From Prescottella soli (GTDB taxonomy: Bacteria > Actinomycetota > Actinomycetes > Mycobacteriales > Mycobacteriaceae), in contig NZ_CP157276.1 of NCBI RefSeq assembly GCF_040024445.1, positions 3,906,001 through 3,970,000 on the forward strand: a stretch of 64,000 bases of DNA, in the 5' to 3' direction. Positions 52,700 to 62,010 of the stretch are shown here, in pieces. Numbering within the stretch: the stretch's first letter is position 1; each line of letters begins with the position of its first letter. Below the pieces are notes generated by a model, which did not search any database, was not told where the DNA came from, and saw only the letters and a list, made by a program, of their open reading frames with translations. A program made the translations under genes and the position numbers.

Positions 52700-53914
52700 A
52701 TGCGCCACGAGACCTCCGCAGACGTCCCTGCCCGGATCGGCACCCCCCTGAGCCCGAGCGCCACCCGCGTGATGCTGCTGGGCTCCGGCGAACTGGGCAA
52801 GGAGGTGATCATCGCGCTGCAGCGCCTCGGCGTCGAGGTGATCGCCGTCGACCGCTACGCCGACGCCCCCGGACACCAGGTGGCGCACCGCGCCCACACC
52901 ATCGACATGGGTGACCGCGAGCAGCTGCTGCGGCTGATCGAGGACGAGCGGCCGCATTTCGTGGTTCCCGAGATCGAGGCCATCGCCACCGAGGCGCTGG
53001 CCGAGGTCGAGGAGCGCGGGCTCGCCGTCGTCATCCCCACCGCGCGTGCGACGCAGCTGACGATGAACCGCGAGGGCATCCGTCGCCTCGCGGCGGAGGA
53101 GTTGGGGCTGCCGACGTCGCCGTACGCGTTCGCCGACTCCCTCGACGAGGTGCGCGCCGCCACCGAGCGGATCGGGTTCCCGTGCGTGATCAAGCCGGTG
53201 ATGTCGTCGTCCGGCAAGGGGCAGTCCGTGGCCCGCAGCGCCGACGATCTCGAGAAGTCTTGGGACTGCGCACTTTCCGGTGGTCGGGTGAACAAGGGGC
53301 GGGTCATCGTCGAGGGCTTCGTCGACTTCGACTACGAGATCACCCAGCTCACCGTCCGCGCCGTCGACGGCACCCACTTCTGTGAGCCGATCGGTCACCT
53401 GCAGGACTCCGGCGACTACATCGAGTCGTGGCAGCCGCAGGCCATGAGCCCGGCCGCGCTGGCGGCGGCACGCGGGGTTGCCGAGAAGGTCACGACCGCA
53501 CTCGGCGGCCGCGGCATCTTCGGCGTCGAACTGTTTGTCAAGGGCGACGACGTCTACTTCTCCGAGGTCAGCCCGCGCCCGCACGACACCGGCCTGGTGA
53601 CGCTGCGCTCGCAGCGGTTCTCGGAGTTCGAACTGCACGCCCGCGCCATCCTCGGCCTGCCCGTCGACACCACGCTCGCCGCACCGGGCGCGTCCGCCGT
53701 CATCTATGGCGGCGTCGAGTCCGCCGGGGTCGCGTTCGAGGGCGTCGCCGACGCCCTGTCGGTGCCGGAGACCGATCTGCGTCTGTTCGGCAAGCCCGAG
53801 GCGTTCACCCGTCGTCGCATGGGCGTCGCGGTGTCCACCGGACCCGACGTCGAAACCGCCCGTGAGCGCGCCCGCGAGGCGGCGTCCCGGGTGCACGTCG
53901 TCGTACCGGAGTGA
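52700..53914 (+). CDS. purT: Formate-dependent GAR transformylase
   Basis: ATP-grasp enzyme that makes formylglycinamide ribonucleotide from GAR, formate and ATP, an alternative to PurN; 404 residues. Seen: [22 protein letters not shown] (N-terminal Rossmann-like), [44 protein letters not shown] in blocks, ATP-grasp core [18 protein letters not shown] (about residues 158-175), and [15 protein letters not shown] with metal-binding Glu/His region. It is the recalled Rv0389 counterpart, but here rhodanese and metZ lie 3.5 kb further on. Confidence 0.92.
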   Translation: MRHETSADVPARIGTPLSPSATRVMLLGSGELGKEVIIALQRLGVEVIAVDRYADAPGHQVAHRAHTIDMGDREQLLRLIEDERPHFVVPEIEAIATEALAEVEERGLAVVIPTARATQLTMNREGIRRLAAEELGLPTSPYAFADSLDEVRAATERIGFPCVIKPVMSSSGKGQSVARSADDLEKSWDCALSGGRVNKGRVIVEGFVDFDYEITQLTVRAVDGTHFCEPIGHLQDSGDYIESWQPQAMSPAALAAARGVAEKVTTALGGRGIFGVELFVKGDDVYFSEVSPRPHDTGLVTLRSQRFSEFELHARAILGLPVDTTLAAPGASAVIYGGVESAGVAFEGVADALSVPETDLRLFGKPEAFTRRRMGVAVSTGPDVETARERAREAASRVHVVVPE

Positions 53915-53924
53915 GCAGCCCAGC

Positions 53925-54407
53925 GTGAGTACCGGGGTCGAGGTTCTGCTCGGCCTGGTGATGCTCGTCGGGCTGATCGGCGTCGTGGTGCCGATCCTGC
54001 CCGGCACCCTGCTGATCGCCGGGGCGCTGCTGGTGTGGGCGATCCTCGACGCCACCGCGGCCGGCTGGGCGGTGTTCGCGGTGGCCGCGCTGCTGCTCGT
54101 GGCGTCGGGCGTCGTCAAGTACACGTGGCCGGGGCGCCGGATACGCGACGCCGGCGTCCCCAACCGGTCGGTGATGTTCGGCGGCCTGGTGGGGATCGTC
54201 GGGTTCTTCGTCGTCCCCGTCGTCGGACTGCTGCTCGGCTTCCTGCTCGGCACGTACGTCGCCGAGGCCGCCCGGCACCGAACCCACCGCGACGCGTGGG
54301 TCTCGACCGTGCACGCCACCAAGGCCGTGGGGCTGTCGATCCTCGTCGAACTGTTCGGGGCACTGCTCGCCGTCGGGCTGTGGCTGGGCGCGGTGCTCGC
54401 GCTCTGA
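53925..54407 (+). CDS. DUF456 membrane protein
   Basis: A 160-residue DUF456 protein with about five helices: VEVLLGLVMLVGLIGVVVPILPGTLLIAGALLVWAI (PGTLL is typical), TWPGRRIRDAGVPNRSVMFGG, GLLLGFLLGTYVAEAARHRTHRDAW and a final helix AVGLSILVELFGALLAVG. Glycine-zipper-like helices suggest oligomerisation. Function unknown. Starts GTG 53925, 10 bp after purT in the same direction, so it is co-transcribed. Its stop is 1 bp from the stop of the convergent amidohydrolase. Confidence 0.82.
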   Translation: MSTGVEVLLGLVMLVGLIGVVVPILPGTLLIAGALLVWAILDATAAGWAVFAVAALLLVASGVVKYTWPGRRIRDAGVPNRSVMFGGLVGIVGFFVVPVVGLLLGFLLGTYVAEAARHRTHRDAWVSTVHATKAVGLSILVELFGALLAVGLWLGAVLAL

Positions 54408-54408
54408 C

Positions 54409-55164
54409 TCAGGCGGGGCAGCGATACCACTCACGCGCGTTGCCGCCGAGGACCGCCTCGAGGTCGTCACCGACCGCGTCGGCGATGACGTCGACGTCCG
54501 CGGCCTCGAACGCGCGACGGGCGCGGGTCCCGGGCAGGTCGGTGCCGAACATGAGCGCCTTCGGGTTGACGGCGTGGATCTGGCGCACGACGTCGCCGAC
54601 GTCGCCGATCGACGTGCGTCCGAAGCCGGTGGCCTTCACCTTGGCGCCGCGGTCCACGAGGTTGAGCAGGTAGCGCAGCCCGCGCGTCGACATCCCGAGG
54701 TGGTCGATGCTCACGGCCGGCAGCTTCGCGAACACCGGTTCGAGCGACAGCAGCAGCGTCGCGTCCACGTAGAACTCGGCGTGCCAGCCCACCAGTTCGT
54801 GGGCGCGCAACGCCTGCTTCGTCAGGATCCGCACGTCGGTGGCGCTGCGCCGCAGATTGAACCGCATCCCCCGCACCCCGGCCCGGTCGAGCTCGAGGAT
54901 GTCGTCGTCGGTGGCGTCGGGGTCGAGATGGGTGACGCCCACCCAGCCCTCGCCCAGTTCGCGCAGCGCGGCCAGCAGTTGCGGCCGGCCGAGGGTGCCC
55001 TGGTACGACGCGGTGACGACGGCGCCACCGTCCACGCCGAACCCCGCCATGCGGGCGCGGTAGTCGGCGATCGTGAACGGATCGGGCAGGTAGCCGTTGT
55101 TCTCCACCAGGGGGAACCGCGGGTCGATGATGTGCACGTGCGCGTCAAACACGTGTCTCATCAT
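54409..55164 (-). CDS. Amidohydrolase-related TIM-barrel protein
   Basis: A 251-residue amidohydrolase-2-type protein. Metal motif FDAHVHIIDPRFP at the N-terminus (HxH), then GVDGGAVVTASYQGT, WVGVTHLDPDATDDDILELDRAGVRGMRFNLRR in blocks, HAEFYVD, SIDHLGMSTRG and LMFGTDLPGTRARR (last Asp of the site). Members decarboxylate or hydrolyse aromatic or lactone compounds (e.g. 2-pyrone-4,6-dicarboxylate lactonase). Substrate unknown. Two adjacent ATGs; 55164 is used. Upstream lies the family A hairpin that insulates it from fprA. Confidence 0.82.
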   Translation of the reverse strand: MMRHVFDAHVHIIDPRFPLVENNGYLPDPFTIADYRARMAGFGVDGGAVVTASYQGTLGRPQLLAALRELGEGWVGVTHLDPDATDDDILELDRAGVRGMRFNLRRSATDVRILTKQALRAHELVGWHAEFYVDATLLLSLEPVFAKLPAVSIDHLGMSTRGLRYLLNLVDRGAKVKATGFGRTSIGDVGDVVRQIHAVNPKALMFGTDLPGTRARRAFEAADVDVIADAVGDDLEAVLGGNAREWYRCPA

Positions 55165-55175
55165 GCCCCGCGAAA

Positions 55176-55226
55176 AGCTGAAGGGTCCCTTCATACGCTG
55201 TCGGCGTACGAAGGGACCCTTCAGCT
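55176..55226. terminator. 23-bp hairpin between fprA and amidohydrolase genes (family A, copy 2)
   Basis: Arms 55176-55198 and 55204-55226 pair with one mismatch around TGTCG. Twenty of 23 arm bases match the copy at 8273; the substitutions at arm positions 11 and 14 are matched in the opposite arm, keeping base pairs. Confidence 0.7.
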
Positions 55227-55239
55227 GGAGGCCGGAAGA

Positions 55240-56604
55240 TCAGGCCTTGTGCGGCTCGCTGGCGCGCAGCATGTCCTCGCGCTCGACGACCTTGATGCGC
55301 TCGCGGCCCTCGGGCTCGCCGAGGGAACGCTCGTGGGCGTCGAGGCGGTACCAGCCCTGCCATGTGGTGTAGGGGACACCCTTGCCCTCGAGGAAATCGA
55401 TGACCGCGTCCTGGCCCGGCTCGGCGGCACCCGCGAAATTGGGGGCGTCCTCGAGCAGGCAGGCGATGGTCTCGTTGGCGTCGCCCTTGGTGTGGCCGAT
55501 CAGGCCGACCGGACCGCGCTTGATCCAGCCGGTGACGTACGTGCCGTCGATGTGCTTGCCGTCGTCGCCGATGACACGTCCGGCCTCGTTGGGAACGGTG
55601 CCGGCCTGGTCGTCGAACGGGATCGACGGGATGTTCTGCGACAGGTAGCCGACGGCGCGGTAGACGGCCTGGACGTCCCAGTCGTTGAACTTGCCGGTGC
55701 CGCGGACGTTGCCGGTGCCGTCCAGTTCGGTGCGCTCGGTGCGCAGGCCGACGACCTTGCCGTCCTCGCCGAGCACCTCGTGGGGGGACTCGAAGAAGTG
55801 CAGGAACAGCTTGTGCGGGCGGTCGCCCTGGTCGCGGATGGCCCAGTCCTGCAGCGTGTTCGCGACCATGTCGACCTGCTTGGACGAGCGACGAGCGATC
55901 TCGGAACCCTCGTCGTAGTCGATGTCCTCGGGGTCGACGATGACCTCGATCGTGGGGGAGTGGTCCAGCTCGCGCAGCTCGAGAGGCGTGAACTTGGCCT
56001 GCGCGGGACCGCGGCGGCCGAACACGTGCACCTCGACGGCCTTGTTGTTCTTGAGGCCCTCGTACACGTTCGCGGGGATCTCGGTCGGCAGCAGCTCGTC
56101 GCCGGTCTTGGCGAGCACGCGGGCGATGTCGAGCGCGACGTTGCCGACGCCCAGCACGGCCACCTTCTCGGCCTCGAGCGGCCACGTGCGCGGCACGTCC
56201 GGGTGGCCGTCGTACCAGGAGACGAAGTCTGCGGCGCCGTAGCTGCCGTCGAGCTCGATGCCCGGGATGTTCAGGGCGCGGTCGGCGTTGGCGCCGGTCG
56301 AGAAGATCACCGCGTCGTAGAAGCGGCGCAGGTCCTCGAGGGTGATGTCGGTGCCGTAGTCGATGTTGCCGAGCAGGCGGACGGCATCCTTGTCGAGGAC
56401 CTTGTGCAGCGCCGTGATGATGCCCTTGATGCGCGGGTGGTCCGGTGCGACGCCGTATCGGATGAGGCCGAACGGGGCCGGCATCCGCTCGAACAGGTCG
56501 ATGCTCACCTCGGTGTCGGACTTCATGAGCGCATCGGCGGCGTAGATACCGGCCGGGCCGGCGCCGACGATGGCCACGCGCAGTGGACGAGTCTGGTCAG
56601 TCAT
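55240..56604 (-). CDS. fprA: Ferredoxin/adrenodoxin NADP reductase
   Basis: Adrenodoxin-reductase-type flavoprotein passing electrons from NADPH to ferredoxins for P450s and other enzymes; 454 residues, close to M. tuberculosis FprA. Seen: FAD motif VAIVGAGPAGIYAADALMKS (residues 10-29), APFGLIRYGVAPDHPRIKG, NADP motif VAVLGVGNVALDIARVLAKT (about 150-169), RRGPAQAKFTPLELREL, and C-terminal TYVTGWIKRGPVGLIGHTKGDANET. No iron-sulfur domain is fused. Monocistronic: a hairpin lies 14 bp after the stop. Confidence 0.93.
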   Translation of the reverse strand: MTDQTRPLRVAIVGAGPAGIYAADALMKSDTEVSIDLFERMPAPFGLIRYGVAPDHPRIKGIITALHKVLDKDAVRLLGNIDYGTDITLEDLRRFYDAVIFSTGANADRALNIPGIELDGSYGAADFVSWYDGHPDVPRTWPLEAEKVAVLGVGNVALDIARVLAKTGDELLPTEIPANVYEGLKNNKAVEVHVFGRRGPAQAKFTPLELRELDHSPTIEVIVDPEDIDYDEGSEIARRSSKQVDMVANTLQDWAIRDQGDRPHKLFLHFFESPHEVLGEDGKVVGLRTERTELDGTGNVRGTGKFNDWDVQAVYRAVGYLSQNIPSIPFDDQAGTVPNEAGRVIGDDGKHIDGTYVTGWIKRGPVGLIGHTKGDANETIACLLEDAPNFAGAAEPGQDAVIDFLEGKGVPYTTWQGWYRLDAHERSLGEPEGRERIKVVEREDMLRASEPHKA

Positions 56605-56920
56605 CTGAGGCGAACTACCTTTTCGATTGGACGGACGTGCATGTGCTTGCTCGGGTGACAGCGTACGTGCGACTCCGGGTCGAACTGAGTCCTACCTAAC
56701 ACCCGGTGGTCGTCCAGCTGCCGCGGGCGGCGGATTCCCTGGAAGTAACCGTCCCCCGACTTCATGCTAGAACCCGCAGTGCGGCGGCACCCCACGGTTG
56801 CGGTGTGAGCTACCTCTGGGTACCAGGCTCTGATTTGGGGGGTCACAAATATGGTTTGTGCCCTGGGCTGTTCGGGACCCGGTCGCGGGCGACCCGCGCC
56901 TACGGGAGAAAATCGCAGGT
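56605..56920. other. Intergenic region with palindrome and divergent promoters
   Basis: 316 bp between the divergent fprA and Rv0361-paralogue genes; no convincing protein frame. It contains CACAAA-N5-TTTGTG (56844-56860, perfect 6-bp arms), just before the rightward gene, which may be an operator, and weak TAGGAC-like -10 boxes toward fprA. Nothing else recognisable was seen. Confidence 0.4.
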
Positions 56921-57343
56921 ATGACCGACCAGCACGAACCGGCCGAGGATCCTTCACGCACGACGATGAAGCCGTTTCTCCTCGCGGTGTCAATAGTCGC
57001 GATCGTGATGATCGGAATTATCATCTCGGCGCTCGTATCCCCGGCCGAGGAGAACCGGTCCGACGGCGACCGGCTGAACGCCTCGGCCACCGACTTCGTC
57101 CGCGCGGCCAACAACGACGACCCCGAGGGCGTCGACCGCATGGTGTGCGACGGCTTCGTCGCCGACCGCTCGCCGCTCGCCGGCCGCGAGGGTGAGGTGA
57201 CCGTCGAGGACGTGTCGAATGCCCAGGTCAACGGTAGCGGCGCCACCGCGGACGTGCGCATCAACGCGGACGACGGCAAGGGTGCGACGTCGTCGACGTG
57301 GCAGTTCGTCCAGGGCGACGGCCGCTGGCTCGTCTGCAACTGA
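56921..57343 (+). CDS. Membrane-anchored Rv0361 paralogue
   Basis: A 140-residue protein: short charged N-terminus, membrane helix (about residues 17-41, LAVSIVAIVMIGIIISALVS), then a DUF4878/NTF2-like extracytoplasmic domain (DRLNASATDFVRAANNDDPEGVDRMVCDGFVADRSP, in blocks, and a WQFVQGDGRWLVCN end). It shares architecture and the terminal W-x-V-C-N signature with the 25163-25699 gene, so the two are paralogues. Two conserved Cys may pair. Function unknown. Confidence 0.75.
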   Translation: MTDQHEPAEDPSRTTMKPFLLAVSIVAIVMIGIIISALVSPAEENRSDGDRLNASATDFVRAANNDDPEGVDRMVCDGFVADRSPLAGREGEVTVEDVSNAQVNGSGATADVRINADDGKGATSSTWQFVQGDGRWLVCN

Positions 57344-57441
57344 CGCGAACCCATCCGACTGACGCGCCCGGGTTGCCCGGATCTCGCGTTTCGGGACATC
57401 CGCGTGCTACGCCCGTCCGGCCCCTGTGGAAAGCTGGACCG

Positions 57442-57873
57442 GTGAGCTACGCAGGAGACATTACGCCGCAGCAAGCCTGGGAGCTGCTGCGCGAGCATCC
57501 GGACGCCGTGCTCGTGGACGTGCGGACCGACGCGGAATGGCGATACGTCGGTGTGCCCGACACGTCCTCGATCGACCGTCGGACCGTGCTCATCGAATGG
57601 GTGAGCTACCCCACGGGTGCGCGCAACGAGTCCTTCGTCGACCAGCTCGTCGAGGCCGGGATCGTCGGCGGCGCCGACGCGGAGTCCTCGCGGCCGGTCG
57701 TCTTCCTGTGTCGCTCCGGCCAGCGCTCCATCGGTGCGGCCGAGGCCGCCACCGCCGCCGGCATCGGGCCGTCGTACAACGTGCTCGACGGGTTCGAGGG
57801 CGGGCTCGGCGGGGACGGGCGCCGCGGGACCTCGGGCTGGCGGGCTGTGGGCCTGCCCTGGACGCAGTCATGA
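57442..57873 (+). CDS. Rhodanese-like sulfurtransferase
   Basis: A 143-residue single-domain rhodanese. Seen: VLVDVRTDAEWRYVGVPD near residue 25 and the active-site loop VFLCRSGQRSIGAAEAA with catalytic Cys at about 92. It overlaps metZ by 4 nt (ATGA), so the pair is translationally coupled and may deliver sulfur for sulfhydrylation of O-succinylhomoserine; the same order is recalled in M. tuberculosis (Rv0390-Rv0391). Start GTG 57442. Confidence 0.88.
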   Translation: MSYAGDITPQQAWELLREHPDAVLVDVRTDAEWRYVGVPDTSSIDRRTVLIEWVSYPTGARNESFVDQLVEAGIVGGADAESSRPVVFLCRSGQRSIGAAEAATAAGIGPSYNVLDGFEGGLGGDGRRGTSGWRAVGLPWTQS

Positions 57874-59093
57874 GCGCCATCCCGCAGGGCGGGTCGTTCC
57901 GCAAGCAACTGCCCGAGTCCGTCCGTCCGGCGACCCTCGGCGTCCGCGGCGGCACGCTGCGTTCCGGATTCGAGGAGACCTCCGAGGCGATCTACCTCAA
58001 CTCGGGCTTCGTGTACGAGTCCGCCGAGGCAGCCGAGCAGGCGTTCACCGGCGAGGTCGACCACTTCGTCTACTCCCGGTACGGCAACCCCACCGTGAAG
58101 ATGTTCGAGGAGCGGCTGCGGCTGCTCGACGGCGCCGAGGGCTGCTACGCGACCGCGTCCGGCATGTCCGCGGTGTTCACCGCGCTCGGCGCGCTGCTCG
58201 GCAAGGGCGATCGCCTGGTCGCCGCGCGCAGCCTGTTCGGCTCGTGCTTCGTGGTGTGCAACGAGATCCTGCCGCGCTGGGGCGTGGAGACCGTCTTCGT
58301 CGACGGCGAGGACCTCGACCAGTGGGAGCAGGCGCTGTCGGTGCCGACCACGGCCGTGTTCTTCGAGACGCCGTCCAACCCCATGCAGACCCTCGTCGAC
58401 GTCCGCAAGGTGTCGGAGATGGCGCACGCGGCCGGCGCGAAGGTGGTCATCGACAACGTCTTCGCCACCCCGTTGCTGCAGCGCAGCCTCGACCTGGGCG
58501 CCGACGTGATCGTGTACTCCGGCACCAAGCACATCGACGGCCAGGGCCGCGTCCTCGGCGGCGCGATCCTGGGCCCCAAGGACTACATCGACGGCCCGGT
58601 GCAGCAGCTGATCCGGCACACCGGCCCGGCGCTGAGCCCGTTCAACGCGCACACCCTGCTCAAGGGGCTCGAGACGATGCCGCTGCGGGTGGGCCACTCG
58701 GTGGACAGCGCGCTGCGTATCGCGCAGTTCCTCGAGGCCGATGCGTCGGTGCGCTGGGTGAAGTACCCGTTCCTCGAGTCGCACCCCCAGCACGAGCTGG
58801 CCAAGTCGCAGATGAGCGGCGGCGGCACGGTCGTGACGTTCGAGCTGGACGCGGCCGAGGGCGAGGGGAAGAAGCGCGCGTTCGAACTGCTGAACAAGCT
58901 GCGCGTCATCGACATCTCCAACAACCTCGGCGATTCCAAGTCGCTCATCACGCACCCGGCCACCACCACGCACCGCGCGATGGGTCCGGAGGGACGAGCC
59001 GCGATCGGCCTGTCCGACGGCGTCGTGCGCCTGTCGGTGGGTCTGGAGGATCCGGAGGATCTGCTGGAGGACCTGGCGCAGGCGCTGCGCTGA
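57870..59093 (+). CDS. metZ: O-succinylhomoserine sulfhydrylase
   Basis: PLP enzyme of the Cys/Met metabolism family (407 residues), making homocysteine from O-succinylhomoserine and sulfide. Seen: VYESAEAAEQAFTGEVDHFVYSRYGNPTVKMFEERL in blocks (Tyr of PLP site), CYATASGMSAVFTALGALL, PSNPMQTLVDV, and the PLP Lys in IVYSGTKHIDGQGRVLGGAI (about residue 218), followed by SLITHPATTTH. ATG 57870 overlaps the rhodanese stop. Functional assignment rests on family and the M. tuberculosis Rv0391 context; sulfhydrylase versus gamma-lyase cannot be proven from sequence. Confidence 0.92.
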   Translation: MSAIPQGGSFRKQLPESVRPATLGVRGGTLRSGFEETSEAIYLNSGFVYESAEAAEQAFTGEVDHFVYSRYGNPTVKMFEERLRLLDGAEGCYATASGMSAVFTALGALLGKGDRLVAARSLFGSCFVVCNEILPRWGVETVFVDGEDLDQWEQALSVPTTAVFFETPSNPMQTLVDVRKVSEMAHAAGAKVVIDNVFATPLLQRSLDLGADVIVYSGTKHIDGQGRVLGGAILGPKDYIDGPVQQLIRHTGPALSPFNAHTLLKGLETMPLRVGHSVDSALRIAQFLEADASVRWVKYPFLESHPQHELAKSQMSGGGTVVTFELDAAEGEGKKRAFELLNKLRVIDISNNLGDSKSLITHPATTTHRAMGPEGRAAIGLSDGVVRLSVGLEDPEDLLEDLAQALR

Positions 59094-59115
59094 CACTCAC
59101 GGGAGGGGTTGGGTC

Positions 59116-60477
59116 ATCGAGGTTGTACTGCTGGGCACCGGCAGTGCCGACGGGTGGCCCAACCCCTTCTGCGTGTGCGCGTCATGTCGCACCGCCGCCG
59201 CGCGCGGTGAGATCCGTGGCCAGACCGCGGCCCTGATCGACGACGTGCTGCTGCTCGACTGCGGCCCGGAGGTCCCGCGGGCGGCCGTGCGCGCCGGGCG
59301 CCCCCTCGACGCCGTCCGGCACATCCTCTTCACTCACGCCCACCCCGATCACGTGGGCCCGGCGGCCCTGCTGTTCCGCGCCTGGGTGCAGCGCGACCGA
59401 CCGCTCGACGTCGTCGGCCCGCCCGAGGCGCTCGATCTGTGCCGGGACTGGGTGGGCCCCGACGATCCGGTGCGGTTCGTTCCCGTCGTCCCCGGAGATC
59501 GAATTGTCCTGAACGGGTACGAGGTTCGGGTGCTCGAGGCCGCGCACACCGCGATCCGGGACGGCGACAGCGTGCTCTACGACATCGCCGCGTCCGGCGG
59601 CGGCCGCCTGCTGTGGGCCACCGATACCGGTCCGCTGCCGTCGTCCACCCTCGACGCCGTCCGCGATGCCCGGTACGACGCGGTGTTCCTCGAGGAGACG
59701 TTCGGCACCCGCACCGATCTCGGTGCCGGACACCACGATCTGACGACCTTCCCGCGCACCGTGGTTGCGCTGCGCGACATCGGCGCCGTCACCGATGCCA
59801 CCGACATCGTCGCCGTGCACCTGAGTCACTACAACCCGCCGACGTCCGAACTCGCGGAGCGGCTGCGGCCGTGGGGCGCGCGGGTCGTCGACGACGGCGC
59901 GGTCGTGCGGGTCGGGGAGCCGGCGCCGCGGCGGGGGACGTCGTCGCGCACGCTCGTCCTCGGCGGTGCCCGCGCCGGCAAGTCGACGTACGCCGAGGCG
60001 CTGCTGGCCGCCGAACCGCGCGTGACCTACCTCGCGACGGGCGGCATGCAGGAGGGGGACCCGGAGTGGGCCGAGCGGGTGGCGCTGCACCGCGAGCGGC
60101 GCCCGTCCGGGTGGACCACCGTCGAGACCACCGACGTCGCGGCGGCGCTCGCGGACGCGCGCGACCCCGTACTGCTGGACTGCCTCGGCACGTGGCTCAC
60201 CGGCCGCCTCGACCACCACCGGGTGTGGACCGGCGGCGACTGGGGCGCGGTCGACGCCGACGTCGCCGACCTCGTCGCGGCGTGGCGGGCGGCGCGCGTG
60301 CCGATCGTGGCGGTGAGCAACGAGGTCGGCAGTGGGGTGGTGCCGTCGACGCCGGCGGGCCGCCGCTTCCGCGACCTGCTTGGGCGGGTGAACTCCGCGG
60401 TGGTGGCCGAGTGCGAGTCCGTCGTGCTGGTGGTCGCGGGGGTGCCGACGCCGCTGCGGTCGGGTCCTACCGACTGA
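59116..60477 (+). CDS. Metallo-beta-lactamase-fold / CobU fusion for cobamide biosynthesis
   Basis: A 453-residue two-domain protein. Residues about 1-275 are an MBL/PhnP-type hydrolase: HPDH-bearing FTHAHPDHVGPA, WATDTGPLP and CxCxSC motif (CVCASC) near residue 22. Residues about 280-453 are CobU (adenosylcobinamide kinase / phosphate guanylyltransferase): TLVLGGARAGKSTYAE P-loop with A for S, GGMQEGDPEWAERVALHRERRP, LDCLGTWLTGRL and VSNEVGSGVVPSTPAGRRFRDLLG. No canonical start precedes the conserved LLGTGSADGWPNPF; ATC 59116, 7 nt after GGGAGGGG, fits best, and the first GTG (59173) would remove strand 1. Confidence 0.8.
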   Translation: MEVVLLGTGSADGWPNPFCVCASCRTAAARGEIRGQTAALIDDVLLLDCGPEVPRAAVRAGRPLDAVRHILFTHAHPDHVGPAALLFRAWVQRDRPLDVVGPPEALDLCRDWVGPDDPVRFVPVVPGDRIVLNGYEVRVLEAAHTAIRDGDSVLYDIAASGGGRLLWATDTGPLPSSTLDAVRDARYDAVFLEETFGTRTDLGAGHHDLTTFPRTVVALRDIGAVTDATDIVAVHLSHYNPPTSELAERLRPWGARVVDDGAVVRVGEPAPRRGTSSRTLVLGGARAGKSTYAEALLAAEPRVTYLATGGMQEGDPEWAERVALHRERRPSGWTTVETTDVAAALADARDPVLLDCLGTWLTGRLDHHRVWTGGDWGAVDADVADLVAAWRAARVPIVAVSNEVGSGVVPSTPAGRRFRDLLGRVNSAVVAECESVVLVVAGVPTPLRSGPTD

Positions 60478-60483
60478 TCCCTC

Positions 60484-61869
60484 TCATGCCAGAGTGCGTA
60501 CGACCTGACCGACGTGCAGGACTCCGCGCGGGTCGAGGTCGTTCGCCAGCGCACCGAGCCAGTGCCAGGTGTCCTCGTCGTAGGACCGGGCGATCCGTTC
60601 CGGGTCGGCGCTGGCGGCGAAATTGGGCAGGGCACCTCCGGTGACCCATGTGGCCACGGCCTGTGCGACGACGCGGGCGTGCTCGACGACCGCCTCGGCG
60701 AGGGGCGGAGCGAGGACGCCCACGACCATCAGCGCGAACGAGGCGCCGCGGTGGCAGAAGGCGCTGCGATGGCGGGGCTCGCGGGCCAGTGCACCACCGA
60801 GCAGTCGGAGTTCGATCACCGTCTGCGGCGATCCGGAACCCGGTCCGGCGACCGCGAGCAGGGCGTCGACGGCGTCGTGTGACAACGGATGGGTGAGGGC
60901 ATTGAACTCGTGGGTCGGCATCGGGTCGACCGGATCGGCGTGGATCGCGGACAGCGCCGCGTACGGCATCGGGCCCACGGAGTCGATCAGCGGCGTCGCC
61001 ACCGCACGCAGGCGCGCGATCAGGGACTCGGCCTCGGGCTCGTCTGCGACACTGGCGAATCGGACGGAAACAGTGAGCCGGCCCGCGAGCGGAGGCGGGA
61101 TCTGCGGCAGCGGAGGGAGCTGCAGGAACGCGATCGACGTCGAGCTGTGCTCGGGCAGGTCGCGGCACCAGTCGAGCCAGGCATGCGCGACCACCGCAGC
61201 GTCCGCGCCGTCGAAATAGAGAGCGCCGCCATAGATCTGGGACAGTGGCAGCAGATCGATCTCCACCGCCGTGACGATCCCCAGTGTCGCCTTTCCGCCG
61301 CGCAGGCCCCAGAACAGCTCGGCATGCTCGTCCGGTGTGACATGTAACTGCTCACCGCCACCGGTGACGACGTCGAACGCCTGCACGTGGTCGGAGGACA
61401 GCCCGTAGGTGCGCACCAGCGGACCGATGCCCGCGCCGGTGAGGAAGCCTGCCACTCCGACCGTGGCGGAGGAGCCCGTCAGCGGCGCCAAGCCGTGTGG
61501 CGCCGCTGCGTCGAGAACGTCCTGCCAGATCACGCCGGCACCGATGTGCGCGGTGCGGGTGTCGGGGTCGACGACGCACTCGTTCAGTCGCCCGGTGTGC
61601 ACCAACAGGACGTCACCGCTCACGGCAACCGCGCCGTGCCCGGTGCGCTGCACGGCAACCCGGAGTCCGTGCTGCCCGGCGAAGCGGACCGTGGTCGCGA
61701 CATCGTCCGCATTCGCAGCCGCGACGACCGCACGGGGGGTGACCGGGACAGCCAGGTTCCACGGCGTCGTCAGTTCGTATCCCGGTTGGCCGGGAAGGGC
61801 GACCGATCCGGTCAGACATGCACGGAGTGACGCGATCGTCTCGTCGCTCACCGGGGTCTGGAGGTCCAT
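60484..61869 (-). CDS. BBE-type FAD-linked oxidoreductase
   Basis: A 461-residue FAD-binding oxidase of the PCMH/berberine-bridge type. Seen: VPVTPRAVVAAANADDVATTVRFAGQHGLRVAVQRTGHGAV (FAD domain, His available for covalent flavin), GAGVIWQDVLDAAAPHGLAPLTGSSATVGVAGFLTGAGIGPLVRTYGLSSDHVQAFDVV in blocks, FWGLRGGKATLGIVTAVE, and the BBE C-terminal YDEDTWHWLGALANDLDPRGVL. ATG 61869 follows AAAGGAAG. Likely oxidises a sugar or aromatic alcohol. Convergent with the CobU fusion, 6 bp apart, and downstream of a large regulator gene on the same strand. Confidence 0.88.
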   Translation of the reverse strand: MDLQTPVSDETIASLRACLTGSVALPGQPGYELTTPWNLAVPVTPRAVVAAANADDVATTVRFAGQHGLRVAVQRTGHGAVAVSGDVLLVHTGRLNECVVDPDTRTAHIGAGVIWQDVLDAAAPHGLAPLTGSSATVGVAGFLTGAGIGPLVRTYGLSSDHVQAFDVVTGGGEQLHVTPDEHAELFWGLRGGKATLGIVTAVEIDLLPLSQIYGGALYFDGADAAVVAHAWLDWCRDLPEHSSTSIAFLQLPPLPQIPPPLAGRLTVSVRFASVADEPEAESLIARLRAVATPLIDSVGPMPYAALSAIHADPVDPMPTHEFNALTHPLSHDAVDALLAVAGPGSGSPQTVIELRLLGGALAREPRHRSAFCHRGASFALMVVGVLAPPLAEAVVEHARVVAQAVATWVTGGALPNFAASADPERIARSYDEDTWHWLGALANDLDPRGVLHVGQVVRTLA

Positions 61870-62010
61870 GGAAGCTTCCTTTCGTCGTCCGCTTTCGGGG
61901 CGTGAAAGAAAGAATGTCTGGGCCCACTTGGGCGGTTCTTGTGCACCGCGAGACCGTGGCTCCAAGTTTTCCCCAAGCGCGGGACCCGTCGATGACGCCG
62001 GGGCCCGCGC

